A stretch of DNA of 12,627 bases from Desulfobacterales bacterium C00003060 (GTDB taxonomy: Bacteria; Desulfobacterota; Desulfobacteria; Desulfobacterales; C00003060). Shown one piece after another: positions 4,967 through 12,522 of the stretch. Made by a program: the position numbers and the translations under genes. The notes beneath the pieces were generated by a model. The model did no database searches. It saw only the letters and a list, made by a program, of their open reading frames with translations, and had not been told where the DNA came from. Position 1 is the first letter of the stretch. Every line of letters begins with the position of its first letter. Where the stretch lies: the NCBI GenBank assembly GCA_001751085.1, contig MAXP01000034.1, positions 1-12,627 on the forward strand. Direction: 5' to 3'.

Positions 4967-6388
4967 CTAATCACGATCCACTGGAAGGGTAATGGTCACT
5001 TGAGCCCCCTTTTCCAAACGATTTTCAATCTCAATAGTGCCGCCGTGGCCCTCAATTATTTTCTTTACAATAGGAAGCCCGAGTCCGCTTCCTTTGTCTT
5101 TTGAGGTAAAAAAAGGTTCCCAGATCTTGATAAGGGATTCATCTTTGATCCCAGATCCCTCATCGGCAAAAACGATCATCAGTGTATGTCTCCGGGCGGA
5201 TACCTCAATGTATATGGCTCCGCCTTCCGGCATCGCCTGCATGGCATTCATCAAGATATTCAAAAAGGCCTGATATAGAAACCCTGGATCGGCCTGTATC
5301 TCCGGGATATCAGTGCCAAACCGCCTATGGATCTCGAAGCCGTTCTTGTTGATCTCAGGGGTAAGGAACGTGACGTTTTTCTCCAGGATCTCATCCACTT
5401 TGCAGGGCATAAAGGTTGGTTCCCGGGGCCTGGCAAAATTCATAAAATCAGTAACAATGCCGTCGAGTCGGCCGGCTTCCTGAACAATGACGTCTGCAAG
5501 CTGGACTTCATGGTCCGTGCGGGCCATCTTCTGCTTCAAGAGTTCTGCACTGCTGCTAATGATTCCTAATGGGTTGCGGATCTCATGGGAAATGCCCGCC
5601 ACCATTTCGCCAAGACTGGCTAACCGCTCAGCATAGCTCAACTTTTCCTTTAGAAGGAGTCGCTCTTGCGCCCGCTTTTCGATAATCTTCTCACCCCGTT
5701 TGACAACATATCTAAGGATAAGAAAAAGGATGCCCATAATAGCCGCAGATGTGGCAATAATCCTGTATTTAAAATTAATAATGGTCCTGTAATCATCTGA
5801 CAGGTCCTGAACGATCTCGAACACCCCGAGGATGGGCCCCTCGATATTTGACAGAGGCTTTTCAGCCCTCAAAGCCACATAAGTTCTCAGCTCGCTTTCT
5901 CTCGGGGCCCCGAACAACATACCCCAGGATCCTCCTCTGCGAATCAGCTTGGACCGTGATTTCCCAAGAAGAGCCTGCTGATAATCAATGTCTCCCAAGC
6001 CTTTTCTCCCCACTAGTTCTTTGTCAAAGCTGTAGAAGATCACGTTCTGCTTAAGGTCAAAGATGTTGACCATGTCCACACTGAAGCTATGAAGGGTGTT
6101 CCTTACCACTTGGTCAAGGCGCTCAAAGAGGACTTTGTTCCGTAGTTGAATGACTTGACCAAACTGGAGGGCCGCAGGTATGATGAACTGGAGGAAGACC
6201 TGATGGTTGAGATTCTCCGCCATCAAGAGGGCGTAATCTTCACTCTTTTTTAAAAGCACCTCTTCTGCCCGCCGGGCGATCACCATAGACAAGACCAAAG
6301 AGCCCAGAAGGATTACAATAAGACTGGTAAAAGTAAAATACTTGACGAGCTTGAAGGGCTTTATCTGTTGTATGTCCTTTGCGTCCAT
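4967..6388 (-). CDS. membrane sensor histidine kinase
   Basis: A 473-residue sensor kinase, partner of the NtrC-type regulator just downstream. One membrane helix at ~18-38 and another at ~209-227 frame a ~170-residue periplasmic domain. Its pattern (VNIFDLKQNVIFYS, ELVGRKGLGD, LGVFEIVQDLSDDY) suggests a Cache/PAS-like ligand sensor. The cytoplasmic part has the HisKA site H268 (AGISHEIRNPLG), the N box NILMNAMQAM (377-386), the G1 box DEGSGI (409-414), the F region EPFFTSK (424-430) and the G2 box GSGLGLPI (433-440). Autophosphorylation at H268 and transfer to D52 of the regulator is expected. ATG 6388 is chosen over TTG 6394; neither has a strong ribosome site. No HAMP domain is evident; a basic linker (228-250) joins helix 2 to HisKA. 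The stop is at 4967. A candidate promoter lies in a direct repeat ~90 bp upstream. Confidence 0.92.
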   Translation of the reverse strand: MDAKDIQQIKPFKLVKYFTFTSLIVILLGSLVLSMVIARRAEEVLLKKSEDYALLMAENLNHQVFLQFIIPAALQFGQVIQLRNKVLFERLDQVVRNTLHSFSVDMVNIFDLKQNVIFYSFDKELVGRKGLGDIDYQQALLGKSRSKLIRRGGSWGMLFGAPRESELRTYVALRAEKPLSNIEGPILGVFEIVQDLSDDYRTIINFKYRIIATSAAIMGILFLILRYVVKRGEKIIEKRAQERLLLKEKLSYAERLASLGEMVAGISHEIRNPLGIISSSAELLKQKMARTDHEVQLADVIVQEAGRLDGIVTDFMNFARPREPTFMPCKVDEILEKNVTFLTPEINKNGFEIHRRFGTDIPEIQADPGFLYQAFLNILMNAMQAMPEGGAIYIEVSARRHTLMIVFADEGSGIKDESLIKIWEPFFTSKDKGSGLGLPIVKKIIEGHGGTIEIENRLEKGAQVTITLPVDRD

Positions 6389-6475
6389 TCCCAATTGCTC
6401 GATAGACCATTATGCGGCAAGGCCTAATCTCCTTGCCTTTTAAAGCGATCTGTTCGGATCTCTTCTATGCGTCGA

Positions 6476-6504
6476 TCTATAGCTTTTCAGAAAAATACTT
6501 GCAA
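6476..6504 (-). promoter_or_regulatory. candidate promoter for the kinase-regulator operon, in repeat copy 1
   Basis: Read on the minus strand, TTGCAA (6504-6499) and TATAGA (6481-6476) are 17 bp apart, each matching four of six consensus positions. A start near 6469 would give an ~80-nt leader. That leader would contain the stem GGCAAGG/CCTTGCC (arms 6416-6422 and 6431-6437). The equivalent place in copy 2 (6917-6945, minus) reads TTGCAA-17-TATAGT but faces the same leftward way and has no gene directly in front of it. Confidence 0.4.
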
Positions 6505-6599
6505 ATTTGCGGGATGAATGGTTCTGATAACCATGTGAAATTACGCTAAACTGACGCGCAGCTTAACTCCGAAATCCGAAATCCGAAATCTGAAATCCG
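6477..6599. repeat. ~120-bp direct repeat, copy 1
   Basis: The first copy begins CTATAGCTTTTCAG. It runs through TTGCAAATTTGCGGGATGA, a small hairpin ATGGTT-CTGAT-AACCAT and GTGAAATTACGC, and ends in a run of GAAATCC heptamers (6571-6599). It is near-identical to 6918-7037, with only scattered base changes over about 100 bp. It lies on the kinase side of the spacer. Confidence 0.85.
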
Positions 6600-6698
6600 T
6601 TATGGTGACATGATACAGCATTACATCCGTACGGGCAATATTAAACCCGAAAACCGGCATCCTTCACTAAATCTCAGAAGTATAGCTTTTCGTCCTTT

Positions 6699-6719
6699 CA
6701 GCTTTGAGCTTTCAGCTTT
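6699..6719. repeat. heptanucleotide tandem repeat (SAGCTTT)x3
   Basis: CAGCTTT, GAGCTTT and CAGCTTT follow one another without gaps. A TATAGCTTTTC fragment at 6683-6693, just before, matches the first bases of the 120-bp repeats, so this may be a third, truncated relative. Confidence 0.6.
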
Positions 6720-6917
6720 TGTCCACCTGTCGGCTCAGGTTATTGAGAAGATGCGGGAAGTCAAGCTAAAGCTTTATTTTTATTGACACTATTGCTGTAT
6801 ACCGGTAGGCTGCAGACACGTTGTGCTCCTCTTCGTTTCGGAATTGCAGAAACGAAAAATTGGACTGATGGAAAGCCCCTGAAGTCTGAATACTCCAATG
6901 CTCCACTACCCTATAGA

Positions 6918-7037
6918 CTATAGCTTTTCAGAAAAATACTTGCAAATTTGCGGGATGAGTGGTCCTGATAACCATGTGAAATTACGCAAAAATGACGCGG
7001 AGCTTAACTCCGCAATCGGAAATCCGAAATCCGAAAT
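6918..7037. repeat. ~120-bp direct repeat, copy 2
   Basis: The second copy is offset 441 bp from the first in the same orientation. Its right end, with the (GAAATCC)n heptamers at 7017-7037, stops ~7 bp before the ribosome site of thiDN. The hairpin arm carries one mismatch (GTGGTC versus AACCAT) compared with copy 1, so the stem is weaker here. Confidence 0.85.
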
Positions 7038-7054
7038 ACTATAGGAGACACCAA

Positions 7055-8407
7055 ATGAAGCGTATTCTCACTATTGCCGGCTCAGACTCGGGAGGTGGAG
7101 CCGGGATCCAGGCGGACCTTAAGACGATAACGCTCCTTGGGGGGTTTGGCATGAGTGTGGTGACAGCCCTCACGGCACAGAACACTCTTGGAGTTGCAGG
7201 CATCCATCCTGTGCCTCCGGAGTTCATCGGACAACAGCTCGATGCCGTGCTCTCAGACATCGGTGCAGATGCTGTAAAGACCGGTATGCTCTTTAATGCA
7301 GATGCCATTGATGTCGCAGCAGACAGGCTCTCCATTTTCGGCATCAAGAAGATCGTGGTTGACCCCGTAATGGTCGCAAAGGGAGGAGATGTTTTACTCG
7401 TTCAGGAGGCCAGAGAAACCCTTGTAGCACGACTCATCCCCATGGCCCTTGTTGTTACCCCAAACATCCCGGAGGCAGAGGTCCTTACAAACAAGTCGAT
7501 CAGGAGCGAAGACGACATCCATGATGCGGCGCGTATCATACACGCTATGGGTGCCCGGTATGTGCTGATAAAGGGGGGACACCTGGATGGCCCTGCCACA
7601 GATTATCTCTATGATGGAAACAACTTGTTTAAGTATTCGAAGGCACGCATTGATACACCCCATACCCACGGCACTGGGTGTGTTTACTCTGCTGCCATTG
7701 CTACCAACCTTGCCATGGAATTGGGAATCAAGGAAGCTATAGAAAGGGCCAAGGACTTCATACATGCCGCTATTCGGTTTTCCGTCCCCCTGGGCAAGGG
7801 GCATGGGCCAACCAACCCTTTTCCCCAATTTGCTCGCGAGCTGGAGAAGTACCGGGTCCTTGAGGCGCTCAAAGCGAGTTTGGCGCGTCTCCGGGAAGCA
7901 TCGGTGGGAGATCTCGTGCCAGAGGTTCAGTCGAACCTGGGTTATGCCTTGCCCTTTGCCGAAGCCCACCAGGATGTAGCCGCTTTCCCTGGAAGACTGG
8001 TCCGGCTGGGAAAAAAGATCGTCTCGGTTAGTGACCCGGCTTTTGGGGCATCGAGACACATTGCCAATATCATCCTCACTGCCATGCGTTATTACCCCGA
8101 ATATCGCTCGGCCATGAATATCCGGTTTTCTGAGGGGCTCATCCGGCAGTGCAGGGCCGTGGGGTGGAAGGTAGGCTCCTTTGACCGCAGTGACGAACCC
8201 GAGGCCGTAAAGCAACAGGAAGGCAGTAGTCTTGAATGGGGTACAGAAAAGGCGCTCTCAAAGGAAACCGAGATCCCGGACATCATCTTTGACAGGGGGG
8301 ATATTGGCAAGGAGCCGATGATCCGTGTGCTTGGAAGAACCCCTCAGGAAGTCGTAGACAAGGTAATCAAAAGCTATGGAATGACAAAAAAGCCTCCCCT
8401 CTTGTGA
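7055..8407 (+). CDS. thiDN: ThiD-ThiN fusion: HMP/HMP-P kinase and thiamine-phosphate synthase
   Basis: A 450-residue cytoplasmic thiamine-synthesis enzyme. Residues 1-~265 are ThiD, which phosphorylates hydroxymethylpyrimidine and then its monophosphate. It shows [13 protein letters not shown] (9-21), VKTGML (74-79), DPVM (103-106) and the anion-hole region [13 protein letters not shown] (204-216). Residues ~275-440 are ThiN, the thiamine-phosphate synthase type known mainly from archaea and some bacteria that lack ThiE. It shows [15 protein letters not shown] (331-345), a following NIR (355-357) and [15 protein letters not shown] (413-427). The fusion therefore covers pyrimidine activation and coupling to the thiazole. 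ATG 7055 follows GGAG (7044-7047) at 7 nt; the frame is open from 6992 but those residues derive from the repeat. It is not visibly in an operon. No TPP riboswitch is seen upstream. Confidence 0.93.
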   Translation: MKRILTIAGSDSGGGAGIQADLKTITLLGGFGMSVVTALTAQNTLGVAGIHPVPPEFIGQQLDAVLSDIGADAVKTGMLFNADAIDVAADRLSIFGIKKIVVDPVMVAKGGDVLLVQEARETLVARLIPMALVVTPNIPEAEVLTNKSIRSEDDIHDAARIIHAMGARYVLIKGGHLDGPATDYLYDGNNLFKYSKARIDTPHTHGTGCVYSAAIATNLAMELGIKEAIERAKDFIHAAIRFSVPLGKGHGPTNPFPQFARELEKYRVLEALKASLARLREASVGDLVPEVQSNLGYALPFAEAHQDVAAFPGRLVRLGKKIVSVSDPAFGASRHIANIILTAMRYYPEYRSAMNIRFSEGLIRQCRAVGWKVGSFDRSDEPEAVKQQEGSSLEWGTEKALSKETEIPDIIFDRGDIGKEPMIRVLGRTPQEVVDKVIKSYGMTKKPPLL

Positions 8408-8433
8408 AGCCTATCATTCACAAAAAGGGAGGC
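8386..8433 (-). terminator. ppaC terminator overlapping the thiDN 3' end
   Basis: On the minus strand GCCTCCC (8433-8427) pairs with GGGAGGC (8398-8392), and an inner stem TTGTGAA/TTCACAA (8423-8417 with 8408-8402) extends it, with a 3x3 internal loop. The stem is followed by six T (8391-8386). The T-run and part of the hairpin lie in the last six codons and stop of thiDN. On the plus strand no T-run follows, so it would not stop thiDN transcription in the classical way. Confidence 0.75.
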
Positions 8434-8505
8434 CCTTGAGGACGAGATTGAAGATCCTAAAGCGTGCGGCCTTGCCGCATGTATCTGACAGCTCTTACTG
8501 CAGAT

Positions 8506-9405
8506 CTAAAATGTCTTATCAACTACCGGCACAACCTGTTTCTTACGGGACATAAGGCCGTCAACCCACACTGACTGGTCGCCAACCGTTGTATTGAAAG
8601 CCTTCTCCATCTTGGCCTTATCACCAGCGTAATAAAGCTCAGAGCCTTCCTTGATAATATCCGTGGCGACAAAAATGAGCATCTCGTAACCTTCTTTGCC
8701 CTTCAATTCATTAAGAAAATCCATGACCTCAGAGGCCCGCTTGTAAACCTCATTGATATCTACGACCTCGGTCTGGCCGATGCCGACCTTGTTGCCGGCA
8801 AAGTCAAAATCCTTAAAGTCGGCCAGGACAACGTCTTTGATCGGCTTGCCCGCTATATCGGCCTTTGCCTTCTTTATATCGATGCCAAATGTCTCGATGT
8901 CGTCAATACCTACTATCTTGGCCAGTTCTACTGCTACGTCCTTGTCTTGTTGGGTCGTGGTTGGTGACTTAAAAATGACTGTATCAGAAAGGAGCGCGCC
9001 GAGCAAGAGGCCAGCCATGGCTTTGTCCTTGGCCACTTCATCTTTATATAACTTGTACAAAATCGTAGCCGTACTGCCCAGCGGCTCCACATGGATCAGA
9101 ATGGGCTCTGGATAGTTGAAATTCATCTTGTGATGGTCAATGATCTCAACGACTTCAGCCTTGTCCAGGTTATCCGGAGCCTGGGTGGCCTCATTATGAT
9201 CCACCAGTACAAGTTTCTTGCCCTCGGCTCCACCCAGGTCCGCTGGTACAGGCACACCAAACTTTTCGAGCACAAAGGCGGTCTCTTCGTTGATCGCTCC
9301 CTGGGTAACAGGGATATAGCCCTTTATCTTGGCATAAACAATCGCTGAGTTCACGCAATCAGTGTCCGGGCTCTTGTGACCTACTACGTATACATCGTCT
9401 CCCAT
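8506..9405 (-). CDS. ppaC: manganese-dependent inorganic pyrophosphatase (family II)
   Basis: PpaC hydrolyses pyrophosphate to two phosphates in the cytoplasm, pulling biosynthetic reactions forward; thiamine-phosphate synthesis is one pyrophosphate source. The 299-residue length is standard for the two-domain DHH-family enzyme without CBS inserts. Metal-site residues are visible: H10, D14 and D16 in GHKSPDTD (9-16), D69 in VDHNE (68-72), the DHH motif at 90-92, and D141 in LLSDT (138-142). The C-terminal DHHA2 domain carries the substrate-binding SRKKQ (286-290). ATG 9405 follows GGAGG (9420-9416) at 10 nt. A near-consensus promoter lies upstream and a hairpin terminator downstream, so it appears to be transcribed alone, convergent with thiDN. 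Confidence 0.95.
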   Translation of the reverse strand: MGDDVYVVGHKSPDTDCVNSAIVYAKIKGYIPVTQGAINEETAFVLEKFGVPVPADLGGAEGKKLVLVDHNEATQAPDNLDKAEVVEIIDHHKMNFNYPEPILIHVEPLGSTATILYKLYKDEVAKDKAMAGLLLGALLSDTVIFKSPTTTQQDKDVAVELAKIVGIDDIETFGIDIKKAKADIAGKPIKDVVLADFKDFDFAGNKVGIGQTEVVDINEVYKRASEVMDFLNELKGKEGYEMLIFVATDIIKEGSELYYAGDKAKMEKAFNTTVGDQSVWVDGLMSRKKQVVPVVDKTF

Positions 9406-9482
9406 TTTTTCTTGCCCTCCTTAGTTAGATAATTTGCTAAAATCATTGAACATTTATTCTAACTCCATTTTTGAATTAAAAA

Positions 9483-9511
9483 ACTATAGGCGAAATGGGG
9501 TTGCGTGTCAA
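9483..9511 (-). promoter_or_regulatory. strong sigma-70 type promoter for ppaC
   Basis: On the minus strand TTGACA (9511-9506) and TATAGT (9488-9483) are 17 bp apart, a perfect -35 and a five-of-six -10. Transcription would begin near 9476, giving a leader of ~70 nt to ATG 9405. Confidence 0.75.
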
Positions 9512-9595
9512 GGATAAATTCATAGGTTTACAAGATTCGGGATTTGCCTTTCATGCCGCTTTTCCGTAACCCCGCTGATTTATATGAAATGGAGC

Positions 9596-9829
9596 CTACC
9601 CATCGTGCTGGTCTTTTTCGTCAATACAATGTGCGCATCTCTTCATTCTCTGTTTCTTCTTGCTGCGATATTCCTTCAAATCAAGACCTCTTTGAATAGA
9701 TAGGGAGCATCGGTCGCACAAGACAAAGAAGTTCCAGAATTTCCCAGTTCCTGCCTTGACTTCCTTTCCGCATACAACGCATCTTCTGAAGGTATAGAAG
9801 GACGTCCCACAGTCAACGCATTTCTTCAT
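9596..9829 (-). CDS. small four-CxxC zinc-ribbon-like protein
   Basis: A 77-residue basic protein with four CxxC pairs: C4-C7, C17-C20, C38-C41 and C65-C68. The first two follow CVDCG and CVVCGK, and the third CDRC follows a hydrophobic FWNFFVL stretch. The layout suggests two zinc ribbons, or a metal-binding adaptor. A lysine/arginine-rich linker (52-64) could bind nucleic acid. I do not recognise a named family and assign no function. ATG 9829 is the start that begins right at the first cysteine knuckle; its ribosome site is weak. The frame is open upstream to 9931, with GTG and ATG options that would add up to 34 residues, so the N-terminus is uncertain. It is divergent from nrdG and ~100 bp from it. 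Confidence 0.6.
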   Translation of the reverse strand: MKKCVDCGTSFYTFRRCVVCGKEVKAGTGKFWNFFVLCDRCSLSIQRGLDLKEYRSKKKQRMKRCAHCIDEKDQHDG

Positions 9830-9936
9830 TCTTTGCCCTGATCCCTTTGTGGCATATTTTTTCCCTTGACACACAACTATTCTGCAGGCACTCTCTGTCC
9901 ACAATATCGCACGCATAATCCTTGAAGCCACTTATC

Positions 9937-10665
9937 ATGACTAATGATTATCCTCCTATTAAAGATTTCATTGAATCCTCCTTCCTGGATTGGCCTGGTC
10001 ATACCTGCGCTGTAATCTTTCTCCCGTATTGCAACCTCAGGTGCCCTTACTGTCATAACCACCAGCTCGTATTGAAGCCGGACACCATGGAAACCCTTTT
10101 CTTAGAGACAATACTGGAACGGCTCACGGCACTTAGACACAAGATTGACGGCATTTGTATCACCGGCGGAGAGCCCACCATACACAGGGGGCTGCCGGCC
10201 ATGCTCAAAATCTTCCATGAAGCAGGATTTGGGATCAAGCTCGACACCAATGGCACCCAGCCTGATATTCTTCAGTATCTCATCACCGAAGGACTTGTAG
10301 ACTGTGTTGCCATGGATGTAAAGGCCCCACTGGATGACACCATATACGCTCGCTGTGCGGGCGTGTTCGTGCCGATGAGTATCATCAAGAGGTCTATCGA
10401 AGTGCTTGCAGCAGCAGACGTTCCCACGATCTTTCGATGCACGGTAACTCCGACCCTTCTTGCAGAATCGGACGTTTACCTCTTGGCCAAGGGACTAAAC
10501 GACTTGCGAACAGAAGGTCTTGTCGGCCAGGACACGGCAATGTCGTTGACCCTGCAGAACTTTGATCCTGCCAATCCCATGGAACCCGCTCTCAAAGACG
10601 TAAAGCCTTTCACTGAAAAAAACCTTTCTCGCATGCAGGAACAGATCAACCGAATACTTGGTTGA
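9937..10665 (+). CDS. nrdG: anaerobic ribonucleotide reductase activating protein, radical SAM (NrdG2 type)
   Basis: A 242-residue radical SAM enzyme. It carries the [4Fe-4S] motif CNLRCPYC (C32, C36, C39), ITGGEPT (75-81) for SAM binding, and LDTNGTQPD. Early SSFLDWPGHTCAVIFLPYC is typical of the NrdG2/TIGR02495 group, which installs the glycyl radical on class III ribonucleotide reductase NrdD for dNTP synthesis without oxygen. It is longer than E. coli NrdG, as expected for this group. The radical SAM fold and motifs are complete. No nrdD is in the window, so the target is inferred from family membership; another glycyl-radical enzyme remains possible. ATG 9937 is chosen, but no clear Shine-Dalgarno site precedes it; an in-frame TTG at 9922 is the only other start before an upstream stop (9916-9918). 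Confidence 0.87.
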   Translation: MTNDYPPIKDFIESSFLDWPGHTCAVIFLPYCNLRCPYCHNHQLVLKPDTMETLFLETILERLTALRHKIDGICITGGEPTIHRGLPAMLKIFHEAGFGIKLDTNGTQPDILQYLITEGLVDCVAMDVKAPLDDTIYARCAGVFVPMSIIKRSIEVLAAADVPTIFRCTVTPTLLAESDVYLLAKGLNDLRTEGLVGQDTAMSLTLQNFDPANPMEPALKDVKPFTEKNLSRMQEQINRILG

Positions 10666-10739
10666 GATTTCCTGCCTGGATGGGTGGAATGTAGACTCCT
10701 TTTTGGCTTTTATGAAAGATGCCCAAGGAACGTATTCTC

Positions 10740-12431
10740 TTACTTCAGCGCTTGAGATGGCTGAGTTAGCTCATACCCTATGATCGAACTCATGGCAGAG
10801 CTTATGATGGTCCCTCGTTTGGCTACATGGGCTGCAACCACTTCATCCCTGCCGTCATTGTCAAAATCGCCGATAGCATAGTCGCTGATATAGCCTGACA
10901 ATTCAGGGGTTTGCCAAATCGCCGCAAGCCCAGGAGCTTTCCAGGAAAGACACGCCATATGACCGCTCGAGAACCATCGTAAACGCGCAAACAATCGTCC
11001 GAGTGAGCCTTTGTTGGAGGGTACAACAATATCTTGCTTGCCGTCACCGTCAAGGTCCCGGATATATATCCGTTGGGAAAGATAATGACGACGCGGGGTA
11101 TCCACGTTTTTTGACCAGGACTCAACGTAATTCATACTCCCTCCGTAACACTTCCCGCTCTTCCATTCTTGCTGCCCCGAAGGGTTGAAGATACAAACAT
11201 GGTCGCCTCGGTCGAATGCAATGGTCATCTGTTGCCCGTTGTTCATCAGGTCACATAGGGAAAATCCAAATATGTTGACCCCTTTTGGCAATGTCAAAGC
11301 GCCTTCAGGTGCATACTCGCCATTGCGCCAGGTAAATGGGTAAACACCGGGCAGAAATGGACGATCCATGCTCCTTTTCTGTCCAAGCAAGACACGGCCC
11401 AGGTCAGGCACCTCTATCACCCTGTAATACCAGGAATCTCCCTGGCTGATCGGTTCAAGACCGTGGCCGTCCCATTCCAGCACATATGAATTAAGACGCT
11501 CCCCGGACGTATGGACGCTTGTAACAAAAATCTCCGCACGACCATTGCCGTTTACATCAGCTACGTCAACGCCTATCAAACTGCGATGCCTTTTGCCGTC
11601 ATCCTCCCATATCTTGACAAGGCGCTGGTTCTCAAACCGATGCACACAAACTCGCCGATCACCGATAAAGACAACCTCTGTCTTGCTATCTCCGTCTATA
11701 TCGCCAAGGGCTATCCCCTTCATTATGACCTTAAAATCCTGGCTTTTCCAGAAGCCTGCTGATGTGATCTCTGATGGCGCTGGGCCGCTGGTTTCTGCCA
11801 GCTCGGGCACCGCTTCAGGGACAGCTTTGGCACTCGAGGCCCCTTCCTGATCAATAGACTCCACGGCCAGAAGGGTCTCCGGATGGGCATAGACGTCACG
11901 GTGCTCCGGGCCTTTAGGGACCTGCGGTCCTGCCGCAACAGGACTGCCAAAAACCTTTTCCTTGATCTCAGTAGCAAAAAGACCAATCTGGGGAATCACG
12001 TCGTCGATTTCCTTGCCCTGCTTGAAAAAGTTGAGCGTTGGCCTCTTCTGGTGGACATCCACCATCTTGCCGTCAAGGCTAACGCTGTTGCCGAGGATAG
12101 TCAGACTTCCAAACAAGACATAGTCGGCCTGGAGCCTGGTGCCCACGGCCCGTGCGATTTTTTCATTGAACGGCATGGAGACTTCTTTGAGTACGGAATC
12201 TGTGTCTTCCCTCCCAACCACTATGACCTCGTCATCCAATGATAAGCGCGACGTGAGCATGTCAACGATCCCTTCCTTTAGAAAAGAAAGGTCCCTGTCC
12301 GTATTCATCTTGAAAGGCACAATCACTACCCTGGAAGGTTCGTCGGCCATGGCCCCTATGCCGGCAGCAAGCAGTGCCGAAGAGAACAGCAGTACGATTA
12401 CAAACATCCGTTTTAGCACTTTGGTTTTCAA
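10740..12431 (-). CDS. exported TolB/CsgG-like plus FG-GAP repeat protein
   Basis: A 563-residue exported protein. Residues 1-29 form a Sec signal peptide (basic start, core FVIVLLFSSALLAAGIG, cut near AMA|D); no lipobox is visible. Residues ~33-165 (VVIVPFKMNTDRDL, IVDMLTSRL, ADYVLFGSL, GKMVDV) resemble the CsgG/TolB-N/FlgO-like fold found in envelope proteins. A low-complexity Ala/Pro/Glu linker (~163-222) follows. The C-terminal half holds calcium-loop FG-GAP/VCBS repeats: DIDGDSKTEVV (244-254), DVNGNGRAEIF (292-302), a degenerate DLMNNGQQ (394-401), DLDGDGKQDIV (459-469) and DFDNDGRDEVV (522-532), consistent with a beta-propeller. The TTG at 12431 is chosen because GGAGG (12444-12440) is 8 nt upstream; an in-frame GTG at 12446 overlaps that site. 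It follows a histidine kinase gene by ~90 bp on the same strand and may be co-transcribed. The specific role is unknown. Confidence 0.8.
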   Translation of the reverse strand: MKTKVLKRMFVIVLLFSSALLAAGIGAMADEPSRVVIVPFKMNTDRDLSFLKEGIVDMLTSRLSLDDEVIVVGREDTDSVLKEVSMPFNEKIARAVGTRLQADYVLFGSLTILGNSVSLDGKMVDVHQKRPTLNFFKQGKEIDDVIPQIGLFATEIKEKVFGSPVAAGPQVPKGPEHRDVYAHPETLLAVESIDQEGASSAKAVPEAVPELAETSGPAPSEITSAGFWKSQDFKVIMKGIALGDIDGDSKTEVVFIGDRRVCVHRFENQRLVKIWEDDGKRHRSLIGVDVADVNGNGRAEIFVTSVHTSGERLNSYVLEWDGHGLEPISQGDSWYYRVIEVPDLGRVLLGQKRSMDRPFLPGVYPFTWRNGEYAPEGALTLPKGVNIFGFSLCDLMNNGQQMTIAFDRGDHVCIFNPSGQQEWKSGKCYGGSMNYVESWSKNVDTPRRHYLSQRIYIRDLDGDGKQDIVVPSNKGSLGRLFARLRWFSSGHMACLSWKAPGLAAIWQTPELSGYISDYAIGDFDNDGRDEVVAAHVAKRGTIISSAMSSIIGYELTQPSQALK

Positions 12432-12522
12432 TTCCAACTCCTCCACCTAATCGAACCAAGTCCGACTATCAAACAGAGCCTCATTATATGATCATCGGGG
12501 CACTTTCAGGAATGATATTAAA

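Larger units (their letters stand above)
6389..7054. other. 666-bp divergent spacer with long direct repeats
   Basis: No gene is supported between the kinase start and thiDN. Besides the two ~120-bp repeats and heptamers listed separately, it holds a stem GGCAAGG/CCTTGCC with arms at 6416-6422 and 6431-6437. There is also a perfect 8-bp inverted repeat TTCGTTTC/GAAACGAA (6832-6839 and 6849-6856) and an isolated TTGACA at 6783-6788 with only a poor -10 partner. I looked for the conserved parts of a TPP riboswitch ahead of thiDN and found none. Confidence 0.5.

Noticed and set aside
6783..6811. TTGACA at 6783-6788 as a promoter for thiDN
   Set aside because: The hexamer at 17-bp spacing is TAGGCT, a poor -10 match, and it is ~245 bp from the gene.
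7394..8215. Long 273-codon minus-strand ORF inside thiDN
   Set aside because: It is antisense to a well-supported gene with intact ThiD and ThiN motifs; the product shows no recognisable domain.
9866..9894. TTGACA at 9866-9871 as the nrdG promoter
   Set aside because: No acceptable -10 sequence lies 16-18 bp downstream; TATTCT is only 6 bp away.
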